Positions 1 to 7,918 of a DNA stretch of 64,000 nucleotides are shown here, one piece after another. Position numbers and translations under genes: made by a program. Source of the stretch: Streptomyces sp. AP-93 (GTDB lineage: Bacteria; Actinomycetota; Actinomycetes; Streptomycetales; Streptomycetaceae); contig NZ_JALGBX010000011.1 of the NCBI RefSeq assembly GCF_022808175.1, positions 20,115 to 84,114 of the forward strand. Direction: 5' to 3'. Positions within the stretch are counted from its first letter, which is position 1; each line of letters begins with the position of its first letter. The notes under the pieces are model-generated. The model saw only the letters and a list, made by a program, of their open reading frames with translations. It had not been told where the DNA came from and made no database searches.

Positions 1-2
1 GC

Positions 3-548
3 GTCCCCGACGTCCCCGACCGGCCTTCTGGCCCTGGCAGCCCTGGCGGGCTGGACCACCTCGACCACCTCGATCGGCCTGGCGGCCCCGGCGGCAGCGG
101 CCTCGATCGCCTCGACCGGCCGAATCGTCTCGGCCGGCCCGGCGGCCCCAGCGGCCTCGACCGCCTCGACCGCCTCGGCCGGCCTGGTGACTCCGACGGG
201 TCCGGCGACCCCGGCGACCCCGACGGCCGCGATCGGCCTGGCCACGTCGGTCGGCGTGGCGGGCTCGGCGGCTCCTACCGCCTGGGCCGGTCCGGCGGCC
301 TCGACCGCCTTGATCGGCCCGGTCACCCTGACGGGTCCGGCGACCCCGACGGCCCCGATCGGCCTGGCCACCCTGGCCGGCCCGGAGGCCCCGGAGGCCC
401 CGGAGGCCCCGGAGGCCCCGGAGGCCCCGGAGGCCCCGGAGGCCCCGGAGGCCCCGGCGGCTCCGGCCGAACCGGCGGCTCCGGCCGAACCGGCGGCTCC
501 GGCCGAACCGGCGGCTCCGGCCGAACCGGCGGCTCCGGCCGAACCGGT
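3..548. repeat. GC-rich minisatellite inside the glycosyltransferase frame
   Basis: Degenerate copies of CTCGACCGC and CCCGGCGAC units fill the first 370 bases. Eight head-to-tail copies of the 9-base unit GGAGGCCCC follow from about 383, then five copies of the 18-base unit GGCGGCTCCGGCCGAACC up to about 548. Both unit lengths are multiples of three, so copy-number change keeps the reading frame. The other frames are also open, which explains the proline-rich spurious open frames on both strands. Confidence 0.85.
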
Positions 549-1601
549 GGGTCGGGCCTGGCCGGCCGGGTCGCGGTGTTGGCCGGGGTTGGGTACGCGG
601 TGTTGCCGCCCGTGCAGATGTACGCCCAGGAGGGGCGCTCGTACGCCTTCGTCGCCGCGGCCGTCGTCTGGGCCACGTACCTGATGCTGCGCGAGCGCTG
701 GGTCGGCTACGCCGTGGTGCTGGCGCTGGGCTGCTGGCTGCACGAGTTCGCCGTACTGGCGCTGCCCGCGCACGCGTTCGCCGCCTGGCGCTCGCGCGGC
801 TGGCGGCTCGCCGCCGGGGCCGTGGTGGCCGCGCTGCTGCCCCTCGCCCTGGTCAGTGCGCGGCAGGCGCAGCAGCAGCTGGGCTGGCTCGGGCGGCCGA
901 GCTGGCAGGACTGGACGGCGTACGGGGTCCTCGCGGCCGTGTCGCTGCTCCTGGCCCGGGGAGCCGCGCGGGAGCTCGTACGGGTCGCCCTGCCGCTGGC
1001 GCTGCTGCCGCCCGGGCTGTTGCTCGTGATCTCGCTGGTGCACCCCTGGTACGTGGACCGGTACGTCCTCTACGCCCTCGCCGGCCTCGCCCTCCTCGCG
1101 GGCGCGCGGCTCGCCACCGCGCGGGGCTGGTGGGTGTGGCCGCTGGTCGGGGTGCTGCTGGTCCCCGTCGGATTCTGGTCCGCGTGGCTGCGTACCCCCG
1201 AGAGCCGCAAGGACGACGCGCGGGCCGTCGCGGCGGCCGTCGCCGAAGTCGCGCGCCCGGGCGACGCGGTGCTGTTCCTCCCCTCGCGGCGGCGCGCATG
1301 GCTGTTGTCCTCACCGGAGACCTACGGGTCCCTGCGCGACCTCGCCCTGTCCCGCACCCCGGCGGCTTCGCGGAGCCTCCAGGGCGTGGAGCGGACTCCG
1401 GAGGAGATCCGGGCGGCGCTGCTGGACCCGGCCGTCGACCGGGTGGTCGCCCTGCTCGACCCGGTGGGGCAGCCGCTGGACGGCTACCCGGCCGAGGCGG
1501 TGAAACGCCAGACGCTGGTCTCCTCCTTCGACCTGTGTTCCGTGACGGACGTGCGGGGTGCGCGCGTGGCGCTTTTCGCCCGGGCGGGTGACTGTCCGTA
1601 G
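3..1601 (+). CDS. GT39-like membrane glycosyltransferase, 5' partial, with collagen-like insert
   Basis: The frame is open from base 3 to the TAG at 1599-1601, so the gene runs off the left edge and 532 residues are visible. About 190 residues of low complexity (LDRLDRP and GDPDG runs, then Gly-Gly-Pro repeats, then Gly-Gly-Ser-Gly-Arg-Thr repeats) lead into a hydrophobic segment with the motif LPPVQMYAQEGRSYAF. That motif resembles the conserved Q-E-x-R-x-Y loop of GT-C/GT39 mannosyltransferase-like membrane proteins. At least seven hydrophobic segments follow, then a soluble C-terminal region. The family normally uses polyprenyl-phosphate sugars at the outer membrane face. The catalytic N-terminal loop is not in the window. 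An internal start at GTG 576 is possible but would remove the first membrane part of the fold, so the repeat is probably translated. Family assignment is moderate; donor and acceptor are unknown. Confidence 0.6.
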   Translation, partial: VPDVPDRPSGPGSPGGLDHLDHLDRPGGPGGSGLDRLDRPNRLGRPGGPSGLDRLDRLGRPGDSDGSGDPGDPDGRDRPGHVGRRGGLGGSYRLGRSGGLDRLDRPGHPDGSGDPDGPDRPGHPGRPGGPGGPGGPGGPGGPGGPGGPGGPGGSGRTGGSGRTGGSGRTGGSGRTGGSGRTGGSGLAGRVAVLAGVGYAVLPPVQMYAQEGRSYAFVAAAVVWATYLMLRERWVGYAVVLALGCWLHEFAVLALPAHAFAAWRSRGWRLAAGAVVAALLPLALVSARQAQQQLGWLGRPSWQDWTAYGVLAAVSLLLARGAARELVRVALPLALLPPGLLLVISLVHPWYVDRYVLYALAGLALLAGARLATARGWWVWPLVGVLLVPVGFWSAWLRTPESRKDDARAVAAAVAEVARPGDAVLFLPSRRRAWLLSSPETYGSLRDLALSRTPAASRSLQGVERTPEEIRAALLDPAVDRVVALLDPVGQPLDGYPAEAVKRQTLVSSFDLCSVTDVRGARVALFARAGDCP

Positions 1602-2220
1602 CTCCCGGCGGGGCCGCGGGGCGGCGGGGCCGTGGGGGCGCGGGGCCGTGGGGCCGCTCACGGCCCACCCACCCGTCTGCTCCCGGGAGTACCTGCGCCG
1701 ACCGGTCGCGCACGCATCCGGTCAGGCACCCCGGCGGCCGCCCGGCGCGAGCCCCGGTACCGCTGCGCCGGTCGTCACCGGCGTGGGTCCGGGGGCGCGG
1801 GCCCGCCGCCGGAACCGCTGCCCGGGGTCCCCTACCCTCCCTTCCACCGTTCCCCGGGCCGGCCCGGACCCGAAAGACCTGGGGCTCCGCCCCAGACCCC
1901 GCGCCTCAAGCGCCGGCGAGGCTGGAATCGGCCGGCCCCGTCTGCCACGTGCACGAAGTCCCCGACGCCTGCTCCTCACGTGAGCGCTCGCGGGGCGGGC
2001 CGCCGACCTCGTAGGCGGGTCGGCCGGTCCGCTCAGGGGTCCGGCCGCCCGCTTGGCCCGCGCCGACCGGCTGCGCCGCGCCCGGGGGCCGGCCCGCCGG
2101 GGGCAACGTGCCCCGGAGGCGGAGGCGGAGGCGTTCGCGGGAGGTGGAGTCGCGGGAGGGAGGATGGGCGGCGGGCCGCCGACCTTGCCGGGGCCCGCCG
2201 ACTTCTGCCAGAGGTGCCGT
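1602..2220. other. Intergenic gap without a gene
   Basis: About 620 bases of very high G+C lie between the glycosyltransferase stop and the rhodanese start. Apart from the interspersed repeat at 1824-1927 I see no gene, RNA or clear promoter here. The frames open across it continue into neighbouring genes in the wrong phase and have no family-like sequence. Confidence 0.6.
1824..1927 (-). repeat. Streptomyces interspersed intergenic repeat, solo copy
   Basis: Read on the minus strand the block begins TCCAGCCTCGCCGGCG, continues with a TTGAGGCGCGG core and a CTGGGGCGGAGCCCC palindrome, and ends with GGGGAACGGTGGAAGGG. The same order of blocks occurs on the plus strand at 28460-28556, the last member of the array there. 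The internal GGGGC-tccg-GCCCC arms can form a hairpin. Such elements are common between Streptomyces genes; their role is not known to me. Confidence 0.75.
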
Positions 2221-3090
2221 ATGGACGCAGCCCGCCAACACCCCTACCGCCACTCCCTCGTGCCGCCCGGTCCGCTCGTTGGTGGGGACTGGCTCGCGGA
2301 GCGTCTCGGTATACCCGGGCTCGTCGTCTTCGACGCCTCCGTCGTGGCGCACCGCGCGACGGGCCGGCGGATTCCGGGGGCCCGTCCCTTCGACCTCGAC
2401 GGCGCGCTGTCCGACCACACCGCCGCCGCCCCGCACACCATGCCCGGCCCGGCGGCCTTCGCCGAGGCGATGCGCGCCCTCGGCGTCGACGACGGCAGCA
2501 CGGTCGTCGCGTACGACGGCGCCGGTGTCTACTCCAGCGCCCGCGCCCGGTGGATGCTGCGCAGCATGGGCTTCGACCGGGTCGCCGTCCTCGACGGCGG
2601 GCTGCCCGTGTGGACCGCCGCCGGGCGGCCGGTGGAGGAGCGCCGGCCGGGGTACGAGGGCCCGCGCGGTTCCTTCACGGCCAGGCCCCGCGCCGGGCTG
2701 CTGGTGGACGCGGCCACCGTCTCGGCGGCCCTGGCCGATCCGGCCGCCGCGGTGCTCGACGCCCGGACCCGCGAACGCTTCGCCGGCACCGCCCCCGAAC
2801 CCCGACCGGGCCTGCGCGGGGGCCACATGCCGGGCGCGGTCAGCCTCCCCTTCGGCGAACTGCAGCGCCCCGACGGCCTGATGCGGCCCGCCGCCGAACT
2901 CCGTACCGCCTTCGGAGCGGTGGCGGGTGAGCGGGAGCGGCTGTACTTCAGCTGCGGTTCCGGGGTCACGGCCTGCGTGCTCGCGCTCGGCGCGGAACTC
3001 GCCGGGTACGAGGACCTCGCCGTGTACGACGGCTCCTGGAGCGAGTGGGGCATGCCCTCCCCGAACCGGCCTGTCGTGCAGGGGAGTTAG
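2221..3090 (+). CDS. Rhodanese-type sulfurtransferase (thiosulfate or 3-mercaptopyruvate)
   Basis: A 289-residue cytoplasmic protein with two rhodanese domains, the usual size of SseA/TST enzymes. The N-terminal half is the non-catalytic domain (DASVVAHRATGRRIPGARPFD, then the VVAYDGAG strand). The C-terminal half carries the persulfide-forming loop C-G-S-G-V-T-A with Cys245. The enzyme family moves sulfane sulfur from thiosulfate or 3-mercaptopyruvate to cyanide or thiols. A CGSGVT loop is nearer to mercaptopyruvate sulfurtransferases, but substrate choice cannot be settled from sequence alone. ATG 2221 is chosen because the protein homology begins just after it; the frame is open far upstream through G+C-rich spacer. 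It is a single-gene unit. Confidence 0.85.
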   Translation: MDAARQHPYRHSLVPPGPLVGGDWLAERLGIPGLVVFDASVVAHRATGRRIPGARPFDLDGALSDHTAAAPHTMPGPAAFAEAMRALGVDDGSTVVAYDGAGVYSSARARWMLRSMGFDRVAVLDGGLPVWTAAGRPVEERRPGYEGPRGSFTARPRAGLLVDAATVSAALADPAAAVLDARTRERFAGTAPEPRPGLRGGHMPGAVSLPFGELQRPDGLMRPAAELRTAFGAVAGERERLYFSCGSGVTACVLALGAELAGYEDLAVYDGSWSEWGMPSPNRPVVQGS

Positions 3091-3184
3091 GCCGCCCCTC
3101 CCGGCTCCGGCTGACTGTGTCCTGTCCTGTCCTGCCCTGCCCGGCCCGGGGGTTGGCCCCACCCCGGATCCGGGCACGTGGCCC

Positions 3185-3828
3185 ATGCCTCCGGGCCCCC
3201 GTACCAAGGCCACTGCCACCGCCAGGTACACCGCCGCGGCCGTCGCCGCCGGGCTGCTCCTCACCGGTTGCTCCTTCGGCTCGCTCATCTCGGGCGGGGG
3301 ACCGGCGAAGACAGCGAGCGCGGACACCAGGGTGGCCGAGGCCGTCACCGCGGTCGAGGTGTCGGACGCCGGCAGCGGATCCGTGGAGGTCGTCGCCGGA
3401 TCCGGCCCGGGCGTGACCGTCCGCCGCACCGTCCGCTGCCACGCAGACACCGTGCCCGAGCCCGCCCAGCGGCTCGCCGGCGGCGTCCTGACCCTCACCA
3501 ACGGCGACTGCTCCGGCCGCTGTTCCGCAGCAGCGGCCGCGTCACGATGTCGGGGGTGGCCGCCGCCGACGGCGTGACGTCCTGGGGCGCGGTCGCTGCC
3601 GGAGAACTGTCCGGAACGGGCGCGGACGCCCGTTCCGACTCCGGCGACGTCCGTCTCGCCTTCACGACGGCCCCGGCCTCGATCGCCGTGCGGACCAGCT
3701 CGGGCGACGCCAGGGTGAAGGTCCCCGCGGCCGCGTACGCACCCGACGTCTCCACCGACTCCGGCGACCGCGACATCACCCTCCCCGCGACCCCCTCCGC
3801 CACCGCCCGCCTCGCGGTTGTCCTGTGA
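3185..3828 (+). pseudogene. DUF4097-like lipoprotein gene, frameshifted and truncated
   Basis: ATG 3185 opens a frame with a lipoprotein signal peptide: a positive start, a hydrophobic run and the lipobox L-T-G-C with Cys29. Family-like sequence follows (VEVSDAGSGSVEVVAG, then LTNGDC). The frame then runs into nonsense and stops at 3577. The continuing family sequence lies in the next frame from about 3535, with typical DUF4097 repeats (SGDVRLAFTTAPASIAVRTSSGDARVK, then DSGDRDITL). Part of the middle that this family normally has is missing, and the last blade is cut off at LAVVL with TGA at 3826-3828. That TGA is the first three bases of the element at 3826-4656. I infer a deletion/frameshift plus insertion; no function is expected. 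Confidence 0.7.
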
Positions 3829-4656
3829 CAGCGAAGTTTGAGCGTGTGTCATCGAGGTTCGACTGATTACGAAGCCTAAGGACAGGGCACGGTTCGCAAA
3901 GAACAGCCGCCGGGTACGGCCCCTGGAGCACTCACCCGGACAGCTCGGCCCGCCACTGCCGTGGCCACTGCCCCGACGGCGGCGGAGCTCCGTTGATTCC
4001 GAGGTCACGCCGCGCGCTCTCGTAGAACGCGTCACGCGCCGCACTCGCCAGCCGATGGACCTTCGTCCACTTCTCCGCGTCGACCGGTCCCTCTCGTATG
4101 AGCAGCTCGATGGTCCAGATCGTCTCGTGCCAGCGCCGGGCCGCTGCGATCGTCGCTGCGTCCCCGACGAGCAGGACAGACTCCCACTCCGTCGCACGGT
4201 GGGACTCCGCGTCGGCGAGCAAAGGCAGACCGTCGGCCGGCGGCAACGGGTCGGCCACGTCGGCGAATCCGAGGGCGGCGCCGATGCGCTGGGCGAGACG
4301 AAGCTGGGCCTTGAGGGCATTGGCGTAGCCGCCGTATGTCTCGAAACGCTTCTCGTCCCACCGCTCCTCCCGCTGCCGCTTCCACTTCCGGCGCTCAGTC
4401 GAGCTCTGCACGGCATAGGAGCCGAGTGAACCGACCACGACGCCTATCAGAGCAGGCAATTGATCCAACAGAGCCACAGTTACCCCTCGACCAGTTTCCC
4501 GATGCCGCACGCTCATCGCTCCGCGGCCGACAGCCCCCTGCCCACCCGGGCACCTCTGCTCGGTGGGATGCCGGCCGGTTTGTTCCTCGTAGCCCCGTGA
4601 TGGATGGCGGTCAAACTGCGGTGACATTAACTGCCAGTGGTCAAACTTCGCTGACA
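3826..4656. mobile_element. Small IS21-like-ended element with passenger gene and no transposase
   Basis: The two ends are inverted and each holds two copies of an 18-base motif. Left: TGACAGCGAAGTTTGAGC at 3826-3843 and TGTCATCGAGGTTCGACT at 3847-3864. Right, on the minus strand: TGTCAGCGAAGTTTGACC at 4656-4639 and TGTCACCGCAGTTTGACC at 4626-4609. Multiple terminal repeats with TG ends are typical of IS21-type elements, which is why I name that family, as inference. The 831-base unit carries no istA/istB-like frame, only the gene at 3932-4477, so it would need a helper transposase. The left end sits exactly at the truncation point of the lipoprotein gene. Confidence 0.5.
3932..4477 (-). CDS. 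Hypothetical protein with one N-terminal membrane segment
   Basis: The gene encodes 181 residues. GTG 4477 is chosen because GAGGGG lies six bases upstream; the frame extends further but without homology-like sequence. Residues 1-22 (VALLDQLPALIGVVVGSLGSYA) form a single hydrophobic segment. A charged helix rich in Arg, Lys and Glu follows (ERRKWKRQREERWDEKRFE), then an Ala-rich helical domain. This layout, a short membrane anchor with a cytoplasmic coiled helix, is common in small Streptomyces proteins of unknown role. I do not recognise a family with a function. It is the only gene inside the IS21-like-ended element, so it behaves as a passenger and may have been mobilised. Confidence 0.6.
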   Translation of the reverse strand: MALLDQLPALIGVVVGSLGSYAVQSSTERRKWKRQREERWDEKRFETYGGYANALKAQLRLAQRIGAALGFADVADPLPPADGLPLLADAESHRATEWESVLLVGDAATIAAARRWHETIWTIELLIREGPVDAEKWTKVHRLASAARDAFYESARRDLGINGAPPPSGQWPRQWRAELSG

Positions 4657-4794
4657 TTCGGTGAAGGTTCGATGGCACAGGACAGCGGTGCGGACCTCCT
4701 CGGGAGACATCCACATCTCGGCGGCCTGAGCGCCCGCCGGGCGGTGTTCGCCGCCGGCGAACGGGTGTTGGGGAACATTGGGGCGCGCACATGC

Positions 4795-4815
4795 ATTGAG
4801 TCGGCATAGCTCAAC
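4795..4815. promoter_or_regulatory. HAIR-like HspR operator upstream of lon
   Basis: ATTGAGT-N7-GCTCAAC matches the HspR-associated inverted repeat (consensus CTTGAGT-N7-ACTCAAG) in spacing and in the TTGAGT/CTCAA arms. It ends 21 bases before the lon ATG. HspR is known to repress lon, dnaK and clpB in Streptomyces, so heat-shock control of this lon is a sound inference. Confidence 0.75.
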
Positions 4816-4836
4816 TTCACTGCCGGAGGGAAGATC

Positions 4837-7233
4837 ATGGCTTCGACGTCCGTAACGCTCACTCTGCCCGTGCTGCCGCTCGATGACGAGGTCGTGCTGC
4901 CTGGGATGGTCGTTCCGCTGGACCTGTCCGATGCAGAAGTGCGGGGTGCCGTCGAGGCCGCTCAGGCCGCCGCCGCGGGGGACAAGCCGAAGGTGCTGCT
5001 CGTGCCCCGGATCGACGGGAAGTACGCCGGCACCGGGGTGCTCGGGACCGTCGAGCAGGTGGGGCGGCTGTCCGACGGGGACCCCGGGGCGCTGATCCGG
5101 GGGCGCGGGCGGGTCCGTATCGGGGCCGGGACGACCGGGCCGGGGGCCGCGCTCTGGGTCGAGGGCGAGACGGTGGACGAGGCCGTCCCCGATCCGCTGC
5201 CCGGGGGCGTCACCGAGCTCGTCAAGGAGTACAAGGCGCTGGCCACCAGCTGGCTCAAGAAGCGCGGCGCCTGGCAGGTCGTGGACCGGGTGCAGCAGAT
5301 CGAGGGGGTCGGGGCCCTCGCGGACAACTCCGGCTACTCGCCGTTCCTGAGCGTCGAGCAGAAGGTGGAGCTGCTGGAGACGGCCGACCCCGTGGCCCGG
5401 CTGCGGCTCGCGGTCAGGGCCCTCAGCGACCACCTCGCCGAGCAGGACGTCGCCGAGTCCATCGCCAAGGACGTCCAGGACGGCGTCGACAAGCAGCAGC
5501 GAGAGTTCCTGCTGAAGCGGCAGCTCGACGCCGTGCGCAAGGAACTGCGCGAGCTCAGCGGGGAGAAGGACGGCGAGGAGTCCGACGACTACCGGGCCCG
5601 GGTCGAGGCCGCCGACCTGCCCGAGAAGGTACGGGAAGCCGCCCTCAAGGAGGTCGACAAGCTGGAGCGTTCCAGCGACCAGTCCCCCGAGGGGTCCTGG
5701 ATCCGCACCTGGCTGGACACCGTGCTCGAACTGCCCTGGAACGAACGGACCGAGGACGAGTACGACATCCGGGGAGCCAGGGCGGTCCTGGACGCGGAGC
5801 ACGCCGGGCTCAGTGACGTGAAGGACCGGATCACCGAGTACCTGGCCGTGCGCAAGCGCCGCTCCGAGCGCGGGATGGGCGTCGTCGGCGGGCGCAGGGG
5901 CGGGGCCGTGCTGGCGCTCGTGGGCCCTCCGGGCGTCGGAAAGACCTCCCTCGGGGAGTCCGTGGCCCACGCCATGGGGCGCAAGTTCGTCCGCGTGGCC
6001 CTCGGCGGAGTCCGGGACGAGGCGGAGATCCGCGGACACCGGCGTACGTACGTGGGCGCGCTGCCCGGCCGGATCGTACGGGCGATCAAGGAAGCCGGGT
6101 CGATGAACCCGGTCGTCCTGCTCGACGAGATCGACAAGGTCGGCTCCGACTTCCGGGGGGACCCGGCGGCGGCGCTGCTCGAAGTCCTCGACCCCGCCCA
6201 GAACCACACCTTCCGGGACCACTACCTGGAGGTGGAACTGGACCTGAGCGACGTCGTGTTCCTCGCCACCGCGAACGTGCTGGAGGCCATCCCCGAAGCC
6301 CTCGCCGACCGTATGGAACTGGTCCGCCTCGACGGCTACACCGAGGACGAGAAGGTCGTCATCGCCCGCGACCACCTGCTGCCCCGGCAACTGGAGCGCG
6401 CCGGCCTGGCCGCGGAGGAAGTGGTCCTGGAGGAGGACGCGCTGCGCAAGCTGGCGGGGGAGTACACCCGGGAGGCGGGCGTGCGCACCCTGGAGCGTTC
6501 CCTCGCCCGGCTGCTGCGCAAGGTGGCCTCCCAGCACGAACTGGGGGAGCGGGAGCTCCCGCTGCGGATCGGCGCGGACGACCTGCGGGCGCTCATCGGG
6601 CGGCCGCACCACGTCCCGGAGTCCGCGCAGGACCCGGCCGAGCGGCGCACCGCGGTACCGGGCGTGGCCACCGGCCTCGCCGTGACCGGGGCGGGCGGAG
6701 ACGTCCTGTTCGTCGAGGCCTCGCTGGCCGACCCCGAGACGGGCGCGGCCGGGCTCACGCTGACGGGCCAGCTCGGAGACGTGATGAAGGAGTCGGCGCA
6801 GATCGCGCTCAGCTTCCTGCGCTCCCACGGCGCCGAGCTGGAACTCCCCGTCGCCGACCTGAAGGACCGGGGGGTGCACATCCACTTCCCGGCGGGCGCG
6901 GTGCCCAAGGACGGTCCGAGCGCGGGCATCACGATGACGACGGCGCTGGCCTCGCTGCTGTCGGGCCGGCAGGTCCGCACGGACGTGGCCATGACCGGCG
7001 AGGTCTCGCTGACCGGGCGGGTGCTGCCGATCGGCGGGGTCAAGCAGAAGCTGCTGGCCGCACACCGGGCCGGGCTCACCACCGTCATCATCCCGAAGCG
7101 GAACGAGGCCGACCTGGACGACGTTCCGGCCGAGGTGCTGGCAGGGCTGTCGGTGCACCCGGTGACGGATGTACGCCAGGTCCTGGAGCTGGCCCTGGCG
7201 GCGGACGCGGTCCCGGTGGCCGCCGCGGCCTGA
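4837..7233 (+). CDS. lon: ATP-dependent protease Lon (LonA)
   Basis: A 798-residue soluble AAA+ protease that unfolds and degrades misfolded and regulatory proteins. Domains in order: N-terminal LON substrate-binding domain (about 1-200), coiled-coil linker (about 200-310), AAA+ module with Walker A GPPGVGKTS (Lys369), Walker B LLDEID (Asp430, Glu431), and the C-terminal protease domain with the Ser-Lys dyad, Ser695 in PKDGPSAG and Lys738 in GGVKQK. Length and motif spacing fit bacterial LonA. GGAGGGAAG lies five bases before the ATG. The HAIR operator just upstream implies HspR control. The N-terminal domain reads MPLDLSD-like rather than the Gram-negative form, as is usual in actinomycetes. 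Intact. Confidence 0.97.
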   Translation: MASTSVTLTLPVLPLDDEVVLPGMVVPLDLSDAEVRGAVEAAQAAAAGDKPKVLLVPRIDGKYAGTGVLGTVEQVGRLSDGDPGALIRGRGRVRIGAGTTGPGAALWVEGETVDEAVPDPLPGGVTELVKEYKALATSWLKKRGAWQVVDRVQQIEGVGALADNSGYSPFLSVEQKVELLETADPVARLRLAVRALSDHLAEQDVAESIAKDVQDGVDKQQREFLLKRQLDAVRKELRELSGEKDGEESDDYRARVEAADLPEKVREAALKEVDKLERSSDQSPEGSWIRTWLDTVLELPWNERTEDEYDIRGARAVLDAEHAGLSDVKDRITEYLAVRKRRSERGMGVVGGRRGGAVLALVGPPGVGKTSLGESVAHAMGRKFVRVALGGVRDEAEIRGHRRTYVGALPGRIVRAIKEAGSMNPVVLLDEIDKVGSDFRGDPAAALLEVLDPAQNHTFRDHYLEVELDLSDVVFLATANVLEAIPEALADRMELVRLDGYTEDEKVVIARDHLLPRQLERAGLAAEEVVLEEDALRKLAGEYTREAGVRTLERSLARLLRKVASQHELGERELPLRIGADDLRALIGRPHHVPESAQDPAERRTAVPGVATGLAVTGAGGDVLFVEASLADPETGAAGLTLTGQLGDVMKESAQIALSFLRSHGAELELPVADLKDRGVHIHFPAGAVPKDGPSAGITMTTALASLLSGRQVRTDVAMTGEVSLTGRVLPIGGVKQKLLAAHRAGLTTVIIPKRNEADLDDVPAEVLAGLSVHPVTDVRQVLELALAADAVPVAAAA

Positions 7234-7345
7234 TCCGGGCCTCCGGACATCCGGACATCCGGGCCTCCGGACATCCGGGCCTCCGGGCCTCCGGACATCC
7301 GGACCTCCGGGCCTCCGGACATCCGGACACCCGGGCCTCCGGCCG
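7234..7345. repeat. Tandem octamer array TCCGGRCM downstream of lon
   Basis: Starting one base after the lon stop codon are fourteen head-to-tail octamers, mostly TCCGGGCC or TCCGGACA, with small changes in the last two. The unit is not a multiple of three and no gene uses it. It lies between lon and the marR-like gene, where a terminator might be expected. Confidence 0.85.
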
Positions 7346-7446
7346 GGCGGCCAGGGCCCGGGGTTCCCCGCTCCGGCGGGGCCCCGGGTCCCCGGCGTAC
7401 CCGCTGCGAAATACTGGTGGGCCACACACCAGCGAAGGAGCGGGCC

Positions 7447-7887
7447 GTGCACGGGACCGAAGACCAGGAGTTCCTTGCCCTGGAGCGGGAGCTGTCCGTC
7501 TTCCTCCGACGGGCCCGCGCCTCCTCCGGGGAGATGGCGCGCGAGCTGCACCCGGAGCTGGAACCGGCCGCGTACGGGCTCCTCGTACGGCTGGAAGCAG
7601 CCGGGCGCCAGCGGGCGACCGAGCTCGCCGCGTACTTCGGGGTCGGCAAGGCCACGATGAGCCGGCAGCTGCGGGCCCTGGAGGTGCTGGGCCTGCTGGC
7701 CCGCGAGCCGGACCCGGCGGACGGGCGGGCCTTCCTGGTCGGGCTCACAGAGGAGGGCCGGGAACGCTTCCTGCGCGTCCGGGGCGCCCGGCGCGAGCAG
7801 TACATGCGCAAGCTCGCGGACTGGGACCGCGGAGAAGTGGCGGAACTGGCGCGGCTCCTGAACCAGTTGAACGCGGGCGGGGAGTAG
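7447..7887 (+). CDS. MarR family transcriptional regulator
   Basis: A 146-residue winged-helix regulator. The order is a helical dimerisation N-terminus (LERELSVFLRRARASSGEM), then helix-turn-helix (RATELAAYFGVGKATMSRQLRALEVLGLLAREPDPADGR), the wing with the D-x-R signature, and a C-terminal dimer helix. GTG 7447 is chosen because GAAGGAG lies seven bases upstream. MarR proteins bind palindromic operators as dimers and are usually released by small phenolic ligands or oxidation. No partner gene is divergent or adjacent in operon order, so the target is unknown. No Cys is present to suggest redox sensing. Confidence 0.88.
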   Translation: MHGTEDQEFLALERELSVFLRRARASSGEMARELHPELEPAAYGLLVRLEAAGRQRATELAAYFGVGKATMSRQLRALEVLGLLAREPDPADGRAFLVGLTEEGRERFLRVRGARREQYMRKLADWDRGEVAELARLLNQLNAGGE

Positions 7888-7918
7888 CCCCCGGGCCCCG
7901 GGCCCCGGCCCCGCTCCC

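Noticed and set aside
187..684. Ala/Pro-repeat protein in frame 1 at the left edge
   Set aside because: It is another phase of the same repeat; the glycosyltransferase frame continues in phase into conserved sequence while this one ends in Arg-rich nonsense.
1906..4416. Minus-strand open frame of 836 codons over the rhodanese and lipoprotein genes
   Set aside because: Arg/Gly/Pro-rich composition from reversed codons; it crosses the element end and contains no domain.
4627..7551. Minus-strand open frame of 974 codons opposite lon
   Set aside because: Shadow of lon; the lon frame is fully conserved.
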